The notes under the pieces: model-generated
Database searches by the model: none
The model's input: only the letters and a program-made list of their open reading frames with translations
Told to the model about the DNA's origin: nothing
DNA from: Opitutales bacterium
GTDB taxonomy: Bacteria; Verrucomicrobiota; Verrucomicrobiia; Opitutales; UBA2987
DNA: 49,328 nucleotides
Assembly (NCBI GenBank): GCA_021772535.1
Contig: JAJFLV010000239.1
Location: forward strand, 1 to 49,328
Reading direction: 5' to 3'
Program-made: the position numbers and the translations under genes
Shown here: piece after piece, positions 32,671-41,419 of the stretch
How the letters are laid out: each line of letters opens with the position of its first letter
Numbering within the stretch: the stretch's first letter is position 1

Positions 32671-35529
32671 ATGAGCAACTCTGTCTCTCAAGAAGATATG
32701 CCAAATCCCGCCGTGACCACCCCCGTGGACCACTTCGGGGAGGAAATTCTTTGTTTGGACCAAATGAGCCGAATGACACCATTTTGGACCATGCTGCAAT
32801 TGTGTCCTTTTCCAGGTTGGTTGTCGAATGAATCGGGGCACCGGGTGTATTTCAACCAGGCATGGCTCGACCTTAGAGGACAATCACTGGATTTCGAGCT
32901 GAAGGGCGGATGGGCGCAAGGCATTCATCTTGATGACCTCGAGAACTACCTCAGTATCGATCGGGATGCCCATGATAAGGGAATTCCCTACACAGGGGAA
33001 ATACGTCTATGCGCTCACAAAAGGGATTTCCGGTGGATTTCTGTCACTGCCAAACCGCTGCAAGATGCTAATGGCATATTCATCGGGTTGGTCGGTTTTT
33101 GCCTCGACGTGACAGAAAGTAAAGAGCGAGAGAGAAAATTAAAAATCAAGAAAAACCGGTACGAATTAGCTCTCGATAATACCGGCCTTGGCCTGTGGGA
33201 TTGGGATATTGTCAAAGGCAAGCTGATATTTAATCGACGGTACGCCGAAATACTCGATTACGATTATGAGGAAATGGAAAAAACACTTCCTCGCCTGGAA
33301 GAATTTATTCACCCCGAAGACCAGGCCCAGGCCCAGGAAAAACTGCAACGACACCTGGAAGGAAAGTCTTCGATCTACGAATCCGAACACCGGCTAAAGA
33401 CCAAATACGGCGAATGGATATGGATACAGGACCGGGGCAAAGTAGTTGACAGAGACCATAACGGAAAACCTCTCCGAATGACGGGAACCCACCGGGATAC
33501 CACCATGAGGAGGGAAATGGAGGAATCCATGAGGCGCCTCTCTCTGGTGGCCAGTCGCTCCAACACGGGTGTTGTTATCGCCAATGCGGAAAGGCGGATC
33601 GAGTGGATCAATTTAGCCTTTGAAAAAATGTCGGGGTACGATTTTTTCGATGTGGAAGGAAAGAACCTGGACGTATTTTTGCAAGGACCGGGCAATGATC
33701 CTGAAATCATTGCCTACATTGGGGATAGCATCCAGCAAAACAAAGAAATTCGAACGGAACTCCTTAATTACCACAAAAGCGGACGGCATTATTGGGTGGA
33801 AATCGACGCCACCCCGGTTTTCGACCGCAATGGCAAACTCGTTCAGTATATCGCCATCGAGACGGACATCACAGCCCGCAAGGCAGCTGAAGAGCAGATG
33901 AAAAAAGCCAAGGAGGCAGCCGAGGTGGCCAACCAGGCCAAAAGTGATTTTCTAGCCAATATGAGCCATGAAATCCGTACCCCCATGAATGCCGTCATGG
34001 GTATGACAAGCCTGCTTCTTGATACAGAATTGACCGAGGAACAACAAGACTATGCTCAAACCATTCAAACCAGTAACGAGGCTCTCCTGCGGGTTGTAAA
34101 CGATATCCTGGATTTTTCCAAAATCGAATCCGGCAAGCTGGATCTGGAGGATGTCTCATTCAGCCTGACCTGCTGCCTGGAGGAAGCTATCGAACTATTC
34201 GGGCCCAACGCGGCCGAAAAAGGCTTGGAACTGCTTTGCCATATCGACGATAACGTGCCGGATTACCTTATAGGAGACCCCACACGGTTGCGCCAAATCC
34301 TTATTAATTTACTGGGCAATGCCATTAAATTCACCTTCGAGGGAGAAATTGTGGCAACCGTGACTCTGGACAAAAAATTGGGAGGCAATTATCTATTTCG
34401 ATTTTCCGTGCGCGATACTGGAATCGGGATTCCCGAGGAACAGCAAAACATCCTTTTCGAGGCCTTTACACAGGTGGATTCTTCGACTACCCGCCAGTAC
34501 GGCGGCACCGGTTTGGGACTGGTCATCAGCAAGCGACTGAGCCAATTAATGGGGGGCGATATCGGCTTAAGGAGTGAGGAAGGCAAGGGCTCAGAATTTT
34601 ATTTTACGGCAAAACTAAGTCCGGACACCTCCCCTCCATCGACCGTTTTTCATGCCGCTTCACTGGTCGGCAAACGTGTGCTCATTGTCGATGACAACGC
34701 CACCACCCGTCATATTCTCACACTCCTGTTGAGCAAATGGGGGATCTATGCCGAAGAAGCTGCGTCGGGCGCCGAAGCATTGGTCAAACTGAACGATAGT
34801 GAACCCTTCGAGGCCGCCGTTCTGGATTGCCAGATGCCTATTATGGACGGCTTGGAACTGGCAGTCAAAATCCGCAATTCTCCGGACCACGGGAAACTTC
34901 CTTTAATTATGCTTACCTCAATGATGCATCCGGAAGTTGAAAAATTGCGGCAAAAATGCGGGTTTTCCGCCAACCTGACCAAACCGGTCAAAAAAGACTT
35001 GCTGCTCAATGGCCTCAGACAGGCTTTTCAGGATTCTTCGGCCTTGCACGGAAAAAATGACCGGCCCATGTCTCCCTTTCGAAACCTGCCGGAAACGAAA
35101 AATGCCGTCAAACTGCTTTTGGCCGAGGATAGCGCGGTCAATCAAAAAGTGGCTCTTTTGCTGCTTAAACGACTCGGTTACAGAGCCGATGTGGCAGAAG
35201 ACGGCGACAAGGTGTTGAGTTTGCTGCAAAGGGAATCCTACGATGTCATTCTAATGGATATCCAGATGCCTAATAAAGACGGAATTGAGACAACGCATAT
35301 AATTCGCCAAACCCTACCCCCGGATCAACAACCCTATGTAATCGCACTGACGGCAGCCGCCACTTTGAAGGATAAAACCAGGTGCCTGGAGGCCGGCATG
35401 AACGCCTACTTGAGTAAGCCCATTAAAATTAAGGAGTTGGCCTTGGCACTGAAAGTGGCACAGGAGAAAACAATCAGCAAACACGGGAGGAATCCTCTTC
35501 ACAACCCAGATCAGGATGAACCGGTGTAA
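32671..35529 (+). CDS. Hybrid sensor histidine kinase with PAS domains and two receivers
   Basis: This encodes 952 residues and has no membrane segment, so it is probably cytoplasmic. Three PAS-type domains fill residues about 45-155, 160-285 and 290-405 ([47 protein letters not shown]), followed by a short coiled coil. The HisKA domain has H433 in [15 protein letters not shown], and the ATPase has [18 protein letters not shown] and [10 protein letters not shown]. Two receivers end the protein, with D719 ([11 protein letters not shown]) and D863 ([11 protein letters not shown]). No phosphotransfer domain follows, unlike BarA-type kinases. It reads divergently from the lysine-catabolism-like operon and may control it, but that is only positional. 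Its tail overlaps the converging DAHP synthase gene by 19 bases. Confidence 0.93.
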   Translation: MSNSVSQEDMPNPAVTTPVDHFGEEILCLDQMSRMTPFWTMLQLCPFPGWLSNESGHRVYFNQAWLDLRGQSLDFELKGGWAQGIHLDDLENYLSIDRDAHDKGIPYTGEIRLCAHKRDFRWISVTAKPLQDANGIFIGLVGFCLDVTESKERERKLKIKKNRYELALDNTGLGLWDWDIVKGKLIFNRRYAEILDYDYEEMEKTLPRLEEFIHPEDQAQAQEKLQRHLEGKSSIYESEHRLKTKYGEWIWIQDRGKVVDRDHNGKPLRMTGTHRDTTMRREMEESMRRLSLVASRSNTGVVIANAERRIEWINLAFEKMSGYDFFDVEGKNLDVFLQGPGNDPEIIAYIGDSIQQNKEIRTELLNYHKSGRHYWVEIDATPVFDRNGKLVQYIAIETDITARKAAEEQMKKAKEAAEVANQAKSDFLANMSHEIRTPMNAVMGMTSLLLDTELTEEQQDYAQTIQTSNEALLRVVNDILDFSKIESGKLDLEDVSFSLTCCLEEAIELFGPNAAEKGLELLCHIDDNVPDYLIGDPTRLRQILINLLGNAIKFTFEGEIVATVTLDKKLGGNYLFRFSVRDTGIGIPEEQQNILFEAFTQVDSSTTRQYGGTGLGLVISKRLSQLMGGDIGLRSEEGKGSEFYFTAKLSPDTSPPSTVFHAASLVGKRVLIVDDNATTRHILTLLLSKWGIYAEEAASGAEALVKLNDSEPFEAAVLDCQMPIMDGLELAVKIRNSPDHGKLPLIMLTSMMHPEVEKLRQKCGFSANLTKPVKKDLLLNGLRQAFQDSSALHGKNDRPMSPFRNLPETKNAVKLLLAEDSAVNQKVALLLLKRLGYRADVAEDGDKVLSLLQRESYDVILMDIQMPNKDGIETTHIIRQTLPPDQQPYVIALTAAATLKDKTRCLEAGMNAYLSKPIKIKELALALKVAQEKTISKHGRNPLHNPDQDEPV

Positions 35530-36557
35530 CGGGAAGAAAGATTCCAAATCGTCCGGGCGTCTTTAATAATTCTTTGAAGAATTTCAGGGGTTACGCTTTG
35601 CACCGGGTCGTCCCCGATACCGCGGGCCGGGTCGATGTGGGTTTCAATGATAAGCCCGTCGGCTCCGTAGGCCATGCTCGCCAGGCAACAGGCGGGAACA
35701 TACATGGAACGGCCCACTGAATGGGAGGGATCGACAATCACCGGGGCCCAGGTTTTCTGCTTCAAAAGAGGGGTGATCGACTCATCGGGATGATTTCTAT
35801 AACCATCCAGCCCCGGTAATGTGCCGCGAGGGCAAAAGAAAAGGTTTGGGTTGCCCTTGGAGACGATGTACTCGCCCGCGGCAATATATTCATCGATCGG
35901 GCCCATATGACGACCCCGTTTGAGCAAAACCGCTGTGCCCGTGCCGGCAGTCCGTTTACCCACTTGTTTGAGAAGGGAATAATTGAGCGCATTGCGGGTG
36001 CCGATTTGGATCATATCGATATTCGCCTCCAGGGCTATGCCGATCTGCTCCTCGTCCATGACCTCGGTCACTACAGGTAGCCCGGTGCGCGCCTTGGCTT
36101 CGAGCAGTGTGTCCAGGGTTTTGGTGTCGCCCTGATAGGAGTGCGGCGTGGTGCGCGGTTTCCAAACTCCGCCCCTTAAGGCATGGGCTCCTGCTTCTTT
36201 AATGGCGGCCGCGGTCTCATACAAATAACCTGGATTTTTTGGATCAATGGTGCAATGCCCGGCGATAATGAGAGGTTCTTCGCCTACTTTGACACCACCC
36301 AGGCTGCTGCGATGTCCTGCCAGTTCGGACCGTACATCCATCAGCTTGTAAACCGACTCCATACGGTCCACCCGGTCGATGTAGGTAAGCCCCTCAATGC
36401 GGTTGACCATCAATTCGCTGCGCTCATCCCCAATGATGGCGTAAATATTGCGATGGGCGCCGTATATGACCTGGATCGAGCAGTCGAATTCGCCAACGAT
36501 GGACTCCACTTTGTGCAACTGCTTTACAGTGAGCTTGTTTTCTTTGGAAATTATCAT
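35511..36557 (-). CDS. DAHP synthase-like enzyme, divergent type I-beta
   Basis: This encodes about 348 residues, from the ATG at 36557; an upstream TTG at 36593 is possible. It condenses phosphoenolpyruvate and erythrose 4-phosphate in the first step of aromatic amino-acid synthesis, if canonical. An N-terminal ferredoxin-like domain (residues 1-75, YAIIGDERSELMVNRIEGL) precedes the barrel. Barrel motifs are recognisable but altered: AGHCTID for AGPC, GGVWKPRTTPHSYQG for the KPRTSPYSFQG motif, IQIGTRNALNYSLLKQVG, AVLLKRG, VDPSHSVGR and ETHIDP. The metal-binding Cys, His and Glu all persist. Pro to His in AGPC and the FFCPRGTLPG region suggest a separate sub-family that may use another sugar phosphate. 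It starts 48 bases after the RluA-type gene. Confidence 0.82.
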   Translation of the reverse strand: MIISKENKLTVKQLHKVESIVGEFDCSIQVIYGAHRNIYAIIGDERSELMVNRIEGLTYIDRVDRMESVYKLMDVRSELAGHRSSLGGVKVGEEPLIIAGHCTIDPKNPGYLYETAAAIKEAGAHALRGGVWKPRTTPHSYQGDTKTLDTLLEAKARTGLPVVTEVMDEEQIGIALEANIDMIQIGTRNALNYSLLKQVGKRTAGTGTAVLLKRGRHMGPIDEYIAAGEYIVSKGNPNLFFCPRGTLPGLDGYRNHPDESITPLLKQKTWAPVIVDPSHSVGRSMYVPACCLASMAYGADGLIIETHIDPARGIGDDPVQSVTPEILQRIIKDARTIWNLSSRYTGSS

Positions 36558-36605
36558 GACTATGTGAATCAGAGGAGAAACGGGTTTCCCCAAATAAAGG
36601 CCCGG

Positions 36606-37388
36606 TTATAGCTTGGGTTGAAAATTTAACAACTCCATAAATTCCTCCGGAAGTTCGGACTTCGCCTCGAAAAAAACCTTCTTTCCCTGCCACTCATATT
36701 GAAAGGCAATTTGTGCCGAATGGAGAAAAAGTCTTTTGCACCCGGTTTCCTTGGCAAACTTCCGATTGAAGCGGAAATCTCCGTACGTGGCATCTCCTGC
36801 TATGGGCAGGTGTCGAACAGCGCACTGCACCCGCAATTGATGGGTGCGGCCCGTTTTCGGTTCCAGTTCCAACAGGGAACAAGGCGATTTGCCCCGTCCG
36901 GCTTGAGCCTTTCCCACGAACGTCTCGGCAATAGCACCGGAATTGCCGTCCGCACGCACACGGATTCGCCCCCCGCGCCGTTCTTCCAGCAACCGGTCTC
37001 GCCAGAGAACCTCTCCTTTTGCAATCCTGCCCCTGACCAATGCGTAATAGCGTTTCTTCACCATCCGCTGGGCAAATAGTGCTTTGATGCGAGTGGATAT
37101 TTCGGCGGAAACGGCTCCCAGGAGGATTCCGGAGGAAGGAGCATCCAGGCGATTGATAAGATAAAACCGGCTCGTCCCGCCATCCGGCCCGGTCCACTGG
37201 TAGCATTCCTCCTTCGGGTTGTAGGGAACCTGTAGCAAGGCTCCCCGATCCACCCCTTCACAGTTGGGATGAGACCGCACCCCGCACGGCTTTTCCAAAG
37301 CCAGCAAACCACTGGATTCCCCCTTAAGTATGCAGACCCCGGGCGCTGTCGGCAGTCCTTGCGCAACCATAGCAACGGGTCCGCTCAT
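36606..37388 (-). CDS. RluA-family 23S rRNA/tRNA pseudouridine synthase
   Basis: This encodes 260 residues. The catalytic motif is LINRLDAPSSGILLGA, where the Asp attacks uridine (family consensus HRLDxxTSG). ELEPKTGRTHQLRVQC and PIAGDATYGD are the other conserved blocks. No S4 RNA-binding domain precedes the core. The target uridine cannot be assigned from sequence. The start overlaps the stop of the TonB-like gene upstream (ATGA), so both are translated from one message. Confidence 0.9.
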   Translation of the reverse strand: MSGPVAMVAQGLPTAPGVCILKGESSGLLALEKPCGVRSHPNCEGVDRGALLQVPYNPKEECYQWTGPDGGTSRFYLINRLDAPSSGILLGAVSAEISTRIKALFAQRMVKKRYYALVRGRIAKGEVLWRDRLLEERRGGRIRVRADGNSGAIAETFVGKAQAGRGKSPCSLLELEPKTGRTHQLRVQCAVRHLPIAGDATYGDFRFNRKFAKETGCKRLFLHSAQIAFQYEWQGKKVFFEAKSELPEEFMELLNFQPKL

Positions 37389-38521
37389 TGGTAAATATAG
37401 GTAATGCGGATCGTCTCCTTCTCCCGCAGAACAGCCAGCATCTCCTCTGTCCAGGGCCCGAAGGGAGCCCGCGACTGAATGGAATCCTGCCCGATAAGGG
37501 TGGCCACGTGGCCCGCCGTGGTAATGATAATCCTCAGATCATCGACCTCCCCATCCCTGGTCAGTTTGAATTCCACCACAACCCTTGAGTTTACCTCGGC
37601 ACGGACTACTTCGCTGCGGGAAGCAAGAATCTGGAATTGCGAACCGATAGAGTCGAACATGCGTGCCAGGTAATCGCCGAATTCGCTGAATTTGGCGCTC
37701 ACGGCGATGTTTTCCATGACCGGTGCGCGTCCGGAAGACCGCATGATCGGCCCCGGCACAACCTGGGAGGCGACAGTTTGCCGCGGTCGCGGTTTTTGGG
37801 GTTGCGCTGCCGGAGTTGGCTGGGGACTCGGCGGTTCGATATTGGGTTTTAAAGCCTGTTCAATCAATTTAACAGTCAAAGGCACATCGCTGGCCCGCAG
37901 GGGGTCCTCGACTTCCGCTTCTCCCTCGTTCGGAGGGTCCAGCATGCTGGCAATCCCTTCCTCATCGAGCACCTCATCCTGCTCGATAAAGTCCGGAGCC
38001 ATTGGCTGGGGCGGTGGAATATAGGGAATGGATTGATTCTGTTGCCGCTCGACCGATTCCTGTTGGGCGGTAGCCTCGGGGAAGGGTTGCGATTCCGATA
38101 ATGTGCCCTCGACAATTTTAGTGGCCTCCTCTTCTTCCCCCTCGATAAACGGTGTGTTTTCAGGACCGGTATCCGATGCCTCTTTTTGTGCCGCTTGTTG
38201 GTCGCGATTGGAAATATTGTTCGTCTCGTCCGGTTCGTTGGAAGGCACATCGGGATTTGTCTCTGCAAACCGCTGCTCTTCCGGTTCTGGGACCGCCTCC
38301 TCGTAAACATATTCCACCTCCCGGTCCAGCCTACGGTCAGTGGTAGGAGTTTTTGCAATCTCCCACGGAACCAGCCAAAACAACGCCAGATGCAAAAACA
38401 GCGAGACCGCCAAAGCCCAACCCGCATTGCGAAAGTCCTTCTCCTCCCGCAAAGAAGCGCCCAAATAGCGGGAAAGATCAACCTGCTTCCGGCGAGAGGA
38501 TTTGGTTGTCGTCCCTGTCAT
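37385..38521 (-). CDS. Second TonB/TolA-like periplasmic-spanning protein
   Basis: This encodes 378 residues. A basic cytoplasmic start is followed by one membrane helix near residues 33-52 (AGWALAVSLFLHLALFWLV). A long acidic, Gln/Pro-rich linker runs to about residue 245 (NPDVPSNEPDETNNISNRD, PSPQPTPAAQPQKPRPRQT). The C-terminal 125 residues (FSEFGDYLARMFDSIGSQF, RVVVEFKLTRDGEVDDL) fit the TonB C-terminal class. No exbB or exbD gene accompanies it. The pairing with an RNA-modifying enzyme through an ATGA overlap is probably a transcriptional convenience. Function is inferred from architecture only. Confidence 0.72.
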   Translation of the reverse strand: MTGTTTKSSRRKQVDLSRYLGASLREEKDFRNAGWALAVSLFLHLALFWLVPWEIAKTPTTDRRLDREVEYVYEEAVPEPEEQRFAETNPDVPSNEPDETNNISNRDQQAAQKEASDTGPENTPFIEGEEEEATKIVEGTLSESQPFPEATAQQESVERQQNQSIPYIPPPQPMAPDFIEQDEVLDEEGIASMLDPPNEGEAEVEDPLRASDVPLTVKLIEQALKPNIEPPSPQPTPAAQPQKPRPRQTVASQVVPGPIMRSSGRAPVMENIAVSAKFSEFGDYLARMFDSIGSQFQILASRSEVVRAEVNSRVVVEFKLTRDGEVDDLRIIITTAGHVATLIGQDSIQSRAPFGPWTEEMLAVLREKETIRITYIYQ

Positions 38522-38622
38522 TGATAGCTGTCGTTTTTGATGATGGAATTAATATTAACTATTATACAAAACCATTGCAGTTGTATTTTATTAGAACCTA
38601 TCTCAAATTTCACGGTAAATAT

Positions 38623-39243
38623 CTAGCCCAACTTGAGAGGCACCAGGAGGTTGTGCTTTTGCAAGAGTTCACGGGTTGCTTCAACCGGAAGGCCCATTAC
38701 ATTGCTAAGCGAGCCGTTGAGATTCTCCAGAATGATTTCCCTCCCCTCCTGGATGCCATAGGCTCCGGCTTTATCCAGCGGATCGACAATGTCCAGATAA
38801 CGGCTGATCCCTTCCTCGTCCAGCTCCCGGAAAGTGACTTCGCTAGTAACGCAAAGAACCTCATCAATGCGCCGGGCCTTAAATACCAGGCAGATGCCGG
38901 TATAAACCGTGTGGGTTTGTCCCGAAAGTTTCCGCAACATGCAACGGGCCTCCTCCAAATCTACGGGTTTGTTCAAAACCATGCCGTCGAAGGCCACCGT
39001 GGTATCTGCAGCCAGAACGGGGCATTGGGTCTGGTCGGCCGCCACCGCCTCGGCCTTCAATCGGCAATTGTGCAAAACCACCGACTCCGCGTCTGCTTCG
39101 GAGTCATTCCATTCCTCCACCTCGGCCGGCACCACTGCAAAGCGCAATTCCATCTCGGTCAAAAGATGCCGCCGCCGAGGGGAAGAAGAAGCCAGCACAA
39201 GCTCCATCTCATGGTTCTGGTCATGGTTTTTTTGAATAGGCAT
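38623..39243 (-). CDS. maf: Maf-family nucleoside triphosphate pyrophosphatase
   Basis: This encodes about 206 residues. Motifs: LVLASSSPRRRHLLTEM at the N terminus, VLAADTTVAFDG, LRKLSGQTHTVYTGI, DPLDKAGAYGIQEG and LSNVMGLPVEATREL. Family members hydrolyse dTTP/UTP or modified nucleotides to monophosphates and often limit septum formation or mutagenic pools. The start is uncertain: GTG at 39249, ATG at 39243 and ATG at 39207 are all in frame, and the last fits the family length best, since most Maf proteins open a few residues before the ASSSPRR motif. No ribosome-binding site decides it. Confidence 0.9.
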   Translation of the reverse strand: MPIQKNHDQNHEMELVLASSSPRRRHLLTEMELRFAVVPAEVEEWNDSEADAESVVLHNCRLKAEAVAADQTQCPVLAADTTVAFDGMVLNKPVDLEEARCMLRKLSGQTHTVYTGICLVFKARRIDEVLCVTSEVTFRELDEEGISRYLDIVDPLDKAGAYGIQEGREIILENLNGSLSNVMGLPVEATRELLQKHNLLVPLKLG

Positions 39244-39280
39244 GTTCACAAGTAATAGGGGGTTTTGATCTTTATTTTTA

Positions 39281-39310
39281 AATCAGCGTTAATCTGTGTA
39301 ATCTGCGGAT
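39281..39310 (+). repeat. Ten-base-period repeat, copy A (three units)
   Basis: Three ten-base units in a row: AATCAGCGTT, then AATCTGTGTA, and a third ending CTGCGGAT. The units share ATC, G-Y-G and TTA/GTA features. This is the first of five copies in the gap. Confidence 0.55.
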
Positions 39311-39430
39311 TTATTAAAATATGAGTGATGAAGGGTCAATTTTGGAAGCAATTTTCGCAATAGCCGACATTTTATAGCAATTTAAGGAAAGCGTCAATGG
39401 ATAGGTTGGCTGCGTTGGATGCGTTGGGTC

Positions 39431-39505
39431 AAAAATTCAAAAAAAGTGAAATATATCTAAAAAAATCTGCAAAAAGGCAGAACAAACTCAAAAAACAAAA
39501 TTTTT
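39431..39505. other. Phased A-tract segment, predicted curved DNA
   Basis: A-runs centred near 39433, 39442, 39462, 39473 and 39492, plus a T-run near 39503, are spaced by about 10 or 20 bases, in phase with the helix. This is the sequence pattern of intrinsically curved DNA. A small hairpin (TCTGC/GCAGA, 39466-39481) sits in the middle. Confidence 0.45.
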
Positions 39506-39555
39506 TCCAAAAGTCCGACAATATCCCTGATCGACCCCATCAATACCTCCCAATT

Positions 39556-39585
39556 CAACCCCAGATAATGCAGATTAACACCGAT
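39556..39585 (-). repeat. Ten-base-period repeat, copy D (reverse orientation)
   Basis: Read on the minus strand, the units are ATCGGTGTTA and ATCTGCATTA, followed by TCTGGGGTTG. Same period and core as the plus-strand copies, opposite direction. Confidence 0.5.
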
Positions 39586-39649
39586 AATAGGATAAATAGC
39601 CCCCGATGGGCACATTCTATATGAATTATGAAAGATGATATCTCCACTT

Positions 39650-39669
39650 ATCAGCGTGGTCTGCGGCTT
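39650..39669 (+). repeat. Ten-base-period repeat, copy B (two units)
   Basis: Units ATCAGCGTGG and TCTGCGGCTT follow directly; the second matches the third unit of copies A and E (CTGCGG or TCGCGG). Confidence 0.45.
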
Positions 39670-39699
39670 TAGGATACGTTGAGGCATACATTCACTTAA

Positions 39700-39717
39700 A
39701 TTAGCGTCATTAGCGGC
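39700..39717 (+). repeat. Repeat copy C (two short units)
   Basis: ATTAGCGTC and ATTAGCGGC, each nine bases, continue the pattern with one base lost per unit. Confidence 0.4.
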
Positions 39718-39752
39718 AATAAAACACGACCTCTTTACCTTTTGAATCCCTC

Positions 39753-39854
39753 TTATGCTTTCAAAAGTTTAACTTCGTAGGTTTCGAAGGCCGCATCGTG
39801 AGTAATCACCGTCAATTGTTCGCAACGGGCCTGGGCAACGAGAATTCTGTCAAA
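39753..39854 (-). pseudogene. C-terminal remnant of a VapC-type PIN-domain toxin
   Basis: On the minus strand, 33 codons ending in TAA read FDRILVAQA, then LTVITHDAAF and EVKLLKA. This matches the end of VapC-family PIN ribonucleases, whose usual text is DPFDRLLIAQA...LTLVTxD. Going upstream, the frame meets a stop within a few codons (39864-39866, TGA on the minus strand), so the N-terminal two thirds, including the first catalytic Asp residues, are gone. The break falls exactly beside repeat copy E (39856-39885). No VapB antitoxin is seen. It is too short to act as a toxin. Confidence 0.7.
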
Positions 39855-39855
39855 T

Positions 39856-39885
39856 ATTCGCGTTCATTAGTGTTCATTCGCGGTT
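39856..39885 (+). repeat. Ten-base-period repeat, copy E (three units)
   Basis: Units ATTCGCGTTC and ATTAGTGTTC are followed by a third ending CGCGGTT. This is the best-kept copy. It abuts the truncated toxin gene. Confidence 0.6.
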
Positions 39886-39969
39886 TGGATAATGTAATTC
39901 ATATTCAACTGGGGAATTCAGTTTTAATAAAGTTTGCCCTATCGGTATCCGAAAATATTCTTCCCTTTT

Positions 39970-41370
39970 ATGAGTTCCTTTGCCCTCAACGAATCCCTGG
40001 TGGCGGCCTTCCAACAGGTGGCGGGGGAAGAAAATGTGGTCACGCGAAAGGAGGAGATCGAGAAAATCTCCAAGGATTTTTACTGGTATTCTCCCATTCT
40101 AACCAGGCAATTGAAAGACAAGCGGGGCGATATCGGGGTCAAAATAGGAAATCTGGAAACGTTAATGAGAGTCGTTTCCCTATGCTGCCGTCATAAAGTG
40201 CCATTGCAGGTTCGCGGTGCCGGGACCGGCAATTACGGGCAGGTGATTCCGCTCCATGGCGGAGTTGTCCTCGATTTGGGGAAAATGAATCGCCTCCTTT
40301 CGCTGGATGAAGAAAACGGCGTGGCACGGGCTGAACCGGGTATCCGCCTCAGCACCATCGAAACAAAAGCATTGAAATCCGGTTGGGAATTGCGCTGCCT
40401 GCCTTCCACCTGGGTAAAAAGCTCCCTCGGTGGGTTTCTCTGCGGCGGTTCCGCCGGCATCGGGTCCATCACCTACGGAGGACTCGACAATAAGGACAAT
40501 ATCAAGTCGGTAACCCTCCTCACCATAGAGGAAGAGCCTCGTTTAATCCGATTTCAGGAGCGTGATTGCATCAAGGCCCTTCATACCTATGGGAGTACTG
40601 GAATCCTGGTGGAAGCGGAGATGCGATTGGGTAAAAAAGTGCCCTATGAACAGCATGTTTTCGTTTCCGGGGATTGGGATAGACTGACGGAATGGTCCTA
40701 CGCTGTCGCCTGCAATGAAAGTTTGAGGAAACGGGAAATCGCCCAATTTGAATGGCCCATACCCTCTTATTTCCTTCCACTCCGCAAATATATGCCGGTG
40801 GAACATCATGGCATGTTCCTGCTGGTGGACGAAGCGCAATCCGGCCAGGTAATCGCCGAGGCTGCCGGCTTCGGGATCCGCCATACCCATACGCTCCCCT
40901 TTAAAGAACCGCCCCGCCCTCCTTATCTGACGGATTACACCTGGAACCACACCACCTTGTGGGCGATTAAAAAAGATTCTTCCTACACCTACCTGCAATT
41001 GGGCATGGCTGAAAATTTTACTGAACAATTAAGGGCCTTGTCCGCAAAATACCCGGGAGAGATTTTTCACCACCTGGAATATACCAAAGGTTACACCAAA
41101 ATGAGGGTGGTCGATTACGAAATCCTTTGCTTCAACCTTCCCCTGGTCAAATACAGGAATGAAGCCCGCCTGCGGGAAATGATGGAGTTTTGCCAGGAAA
41201 TCGGCATATCCAGCGCCAACCCGCATTCTTATTTCCTGGAAGAAGGCGGCGGGCATGAAGACATTGACGAAAAACACCGGCTGAAAAAAATTACCGATCC
41301 CCTCGGCATTCTCAATCCCGGTAAAATGAAGTCCTATCAAATCAACCCCTTTGCCAATTCAAAGGCATAA
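39970..41370 (+). CDS. FAD-binding oxidase, VAO/GlcD fold (paralogue 1)
   Basis: This encodes about 466 residues from the ATG at 39970; a TTG at 39934 is an alternative. It is a PCMH-type FAD-binding oxidoreductase. The FAD pyrophosphate loop reads RGAGTGNYGQ at residues 82-91, where GlcD-type enzymes have RGGGTSxxG. It is followed by GGVVLDLGKMNRLLSLDEEN, ARAEPGIRL and the LGGFLCGGSAGIGSI loop. The C-terminal DPLGILNPGKMKSYQINPF is the conserved closing motif. DFYWYSPIL near residue 37 and EPPRPPYLTDYTWNHTTLW near 325 are shared with the next gene and look family-specific. The substrate is unknown. It is about 45-50% alike by eye to its tandem neighbour, starting 49 bases on. Confidence 0.85.
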   Translation: MSSFALNESLVAAFQQVAGEENVVTRKEEIEKISKDFYWYSPILTRQLKDKRGDIGVKIGNLETLMRVVSLCCRHKVPLQVRGAGTGNYGQVIPLHGGVVLDLGKMNRLLSLDEENGVARAEPGIRLSTIETKALKSGWELRCLPSTWVKSSLGGFLCGGSAGIGSITYGGLDNKDNIKSVTLLTIEEEPRLIRFQERDCIKALHTYGSTGILVEAEMRLGKKVPYEQHVFVSGDWDRLTEWSYAVACNESLRKREIAQFEWPIPSYFLPLRKYMPVEHHGMFLLVDEAQSGQVIAEAAGFGIRHTHTLPFKEPPRPPYLTDYTWNHTTLWAIKKDSSYTYLQLGMAENFTEQLRALSAKYPGEIFHHLEYTKGYTKMRVVDYEILCFNLPLVKYRNEARLREMMEFCQEIGISSANPHSYFLEEGGGHEDIDEKHRLKKITDPLGILNPGKMKSYQINPFANSKA

Positions 41371-41419
41371 CCGATTTTTACACTTGCTGTTACCCAACCA
41401 TTTTTAACCTGATACTTCA

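Larger units (their letters stand above)
39250..39969. other. Gene-poor 0.7-kb stretch with repeats, bent-DNA signal and toxin remnant
   Basis: No intact gene is visible between the Maf gene and the first FAD oxidase. The stretch holds five copies of a ten-base-period repeat, a run of phased A-tracts (39431-39505) and a VapC-like stump on the minus strand. Short open frames here (for example 39397-39624) have no recognisable features and overlap the repeats. The promoter of the 39970 gene presumably lies near its end, but I cannot point to hexamers. Confidence 0.7.

Noticed and set aside
39397-39687. Open frames of about 75 codons on both strands in the gene-poor gap
   Set aside because: They overlap A-tracts and repeat units, lack a ribosome-binding site and have low-complexity Lys/Gln/Phe composition; no family resemblance.
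39281-39885. CRISPR array
   Set aside because: The units are ten bases long, degenerate, in both orientations and not separated by unique spacers of equal length.
39250-39969. TPP riboswitch upstream of the NMT1-like cluster
   Set aside because: No CTGAGA thi-box core or fitting hairpins are seen in the gap, so thiamine control is not supported.
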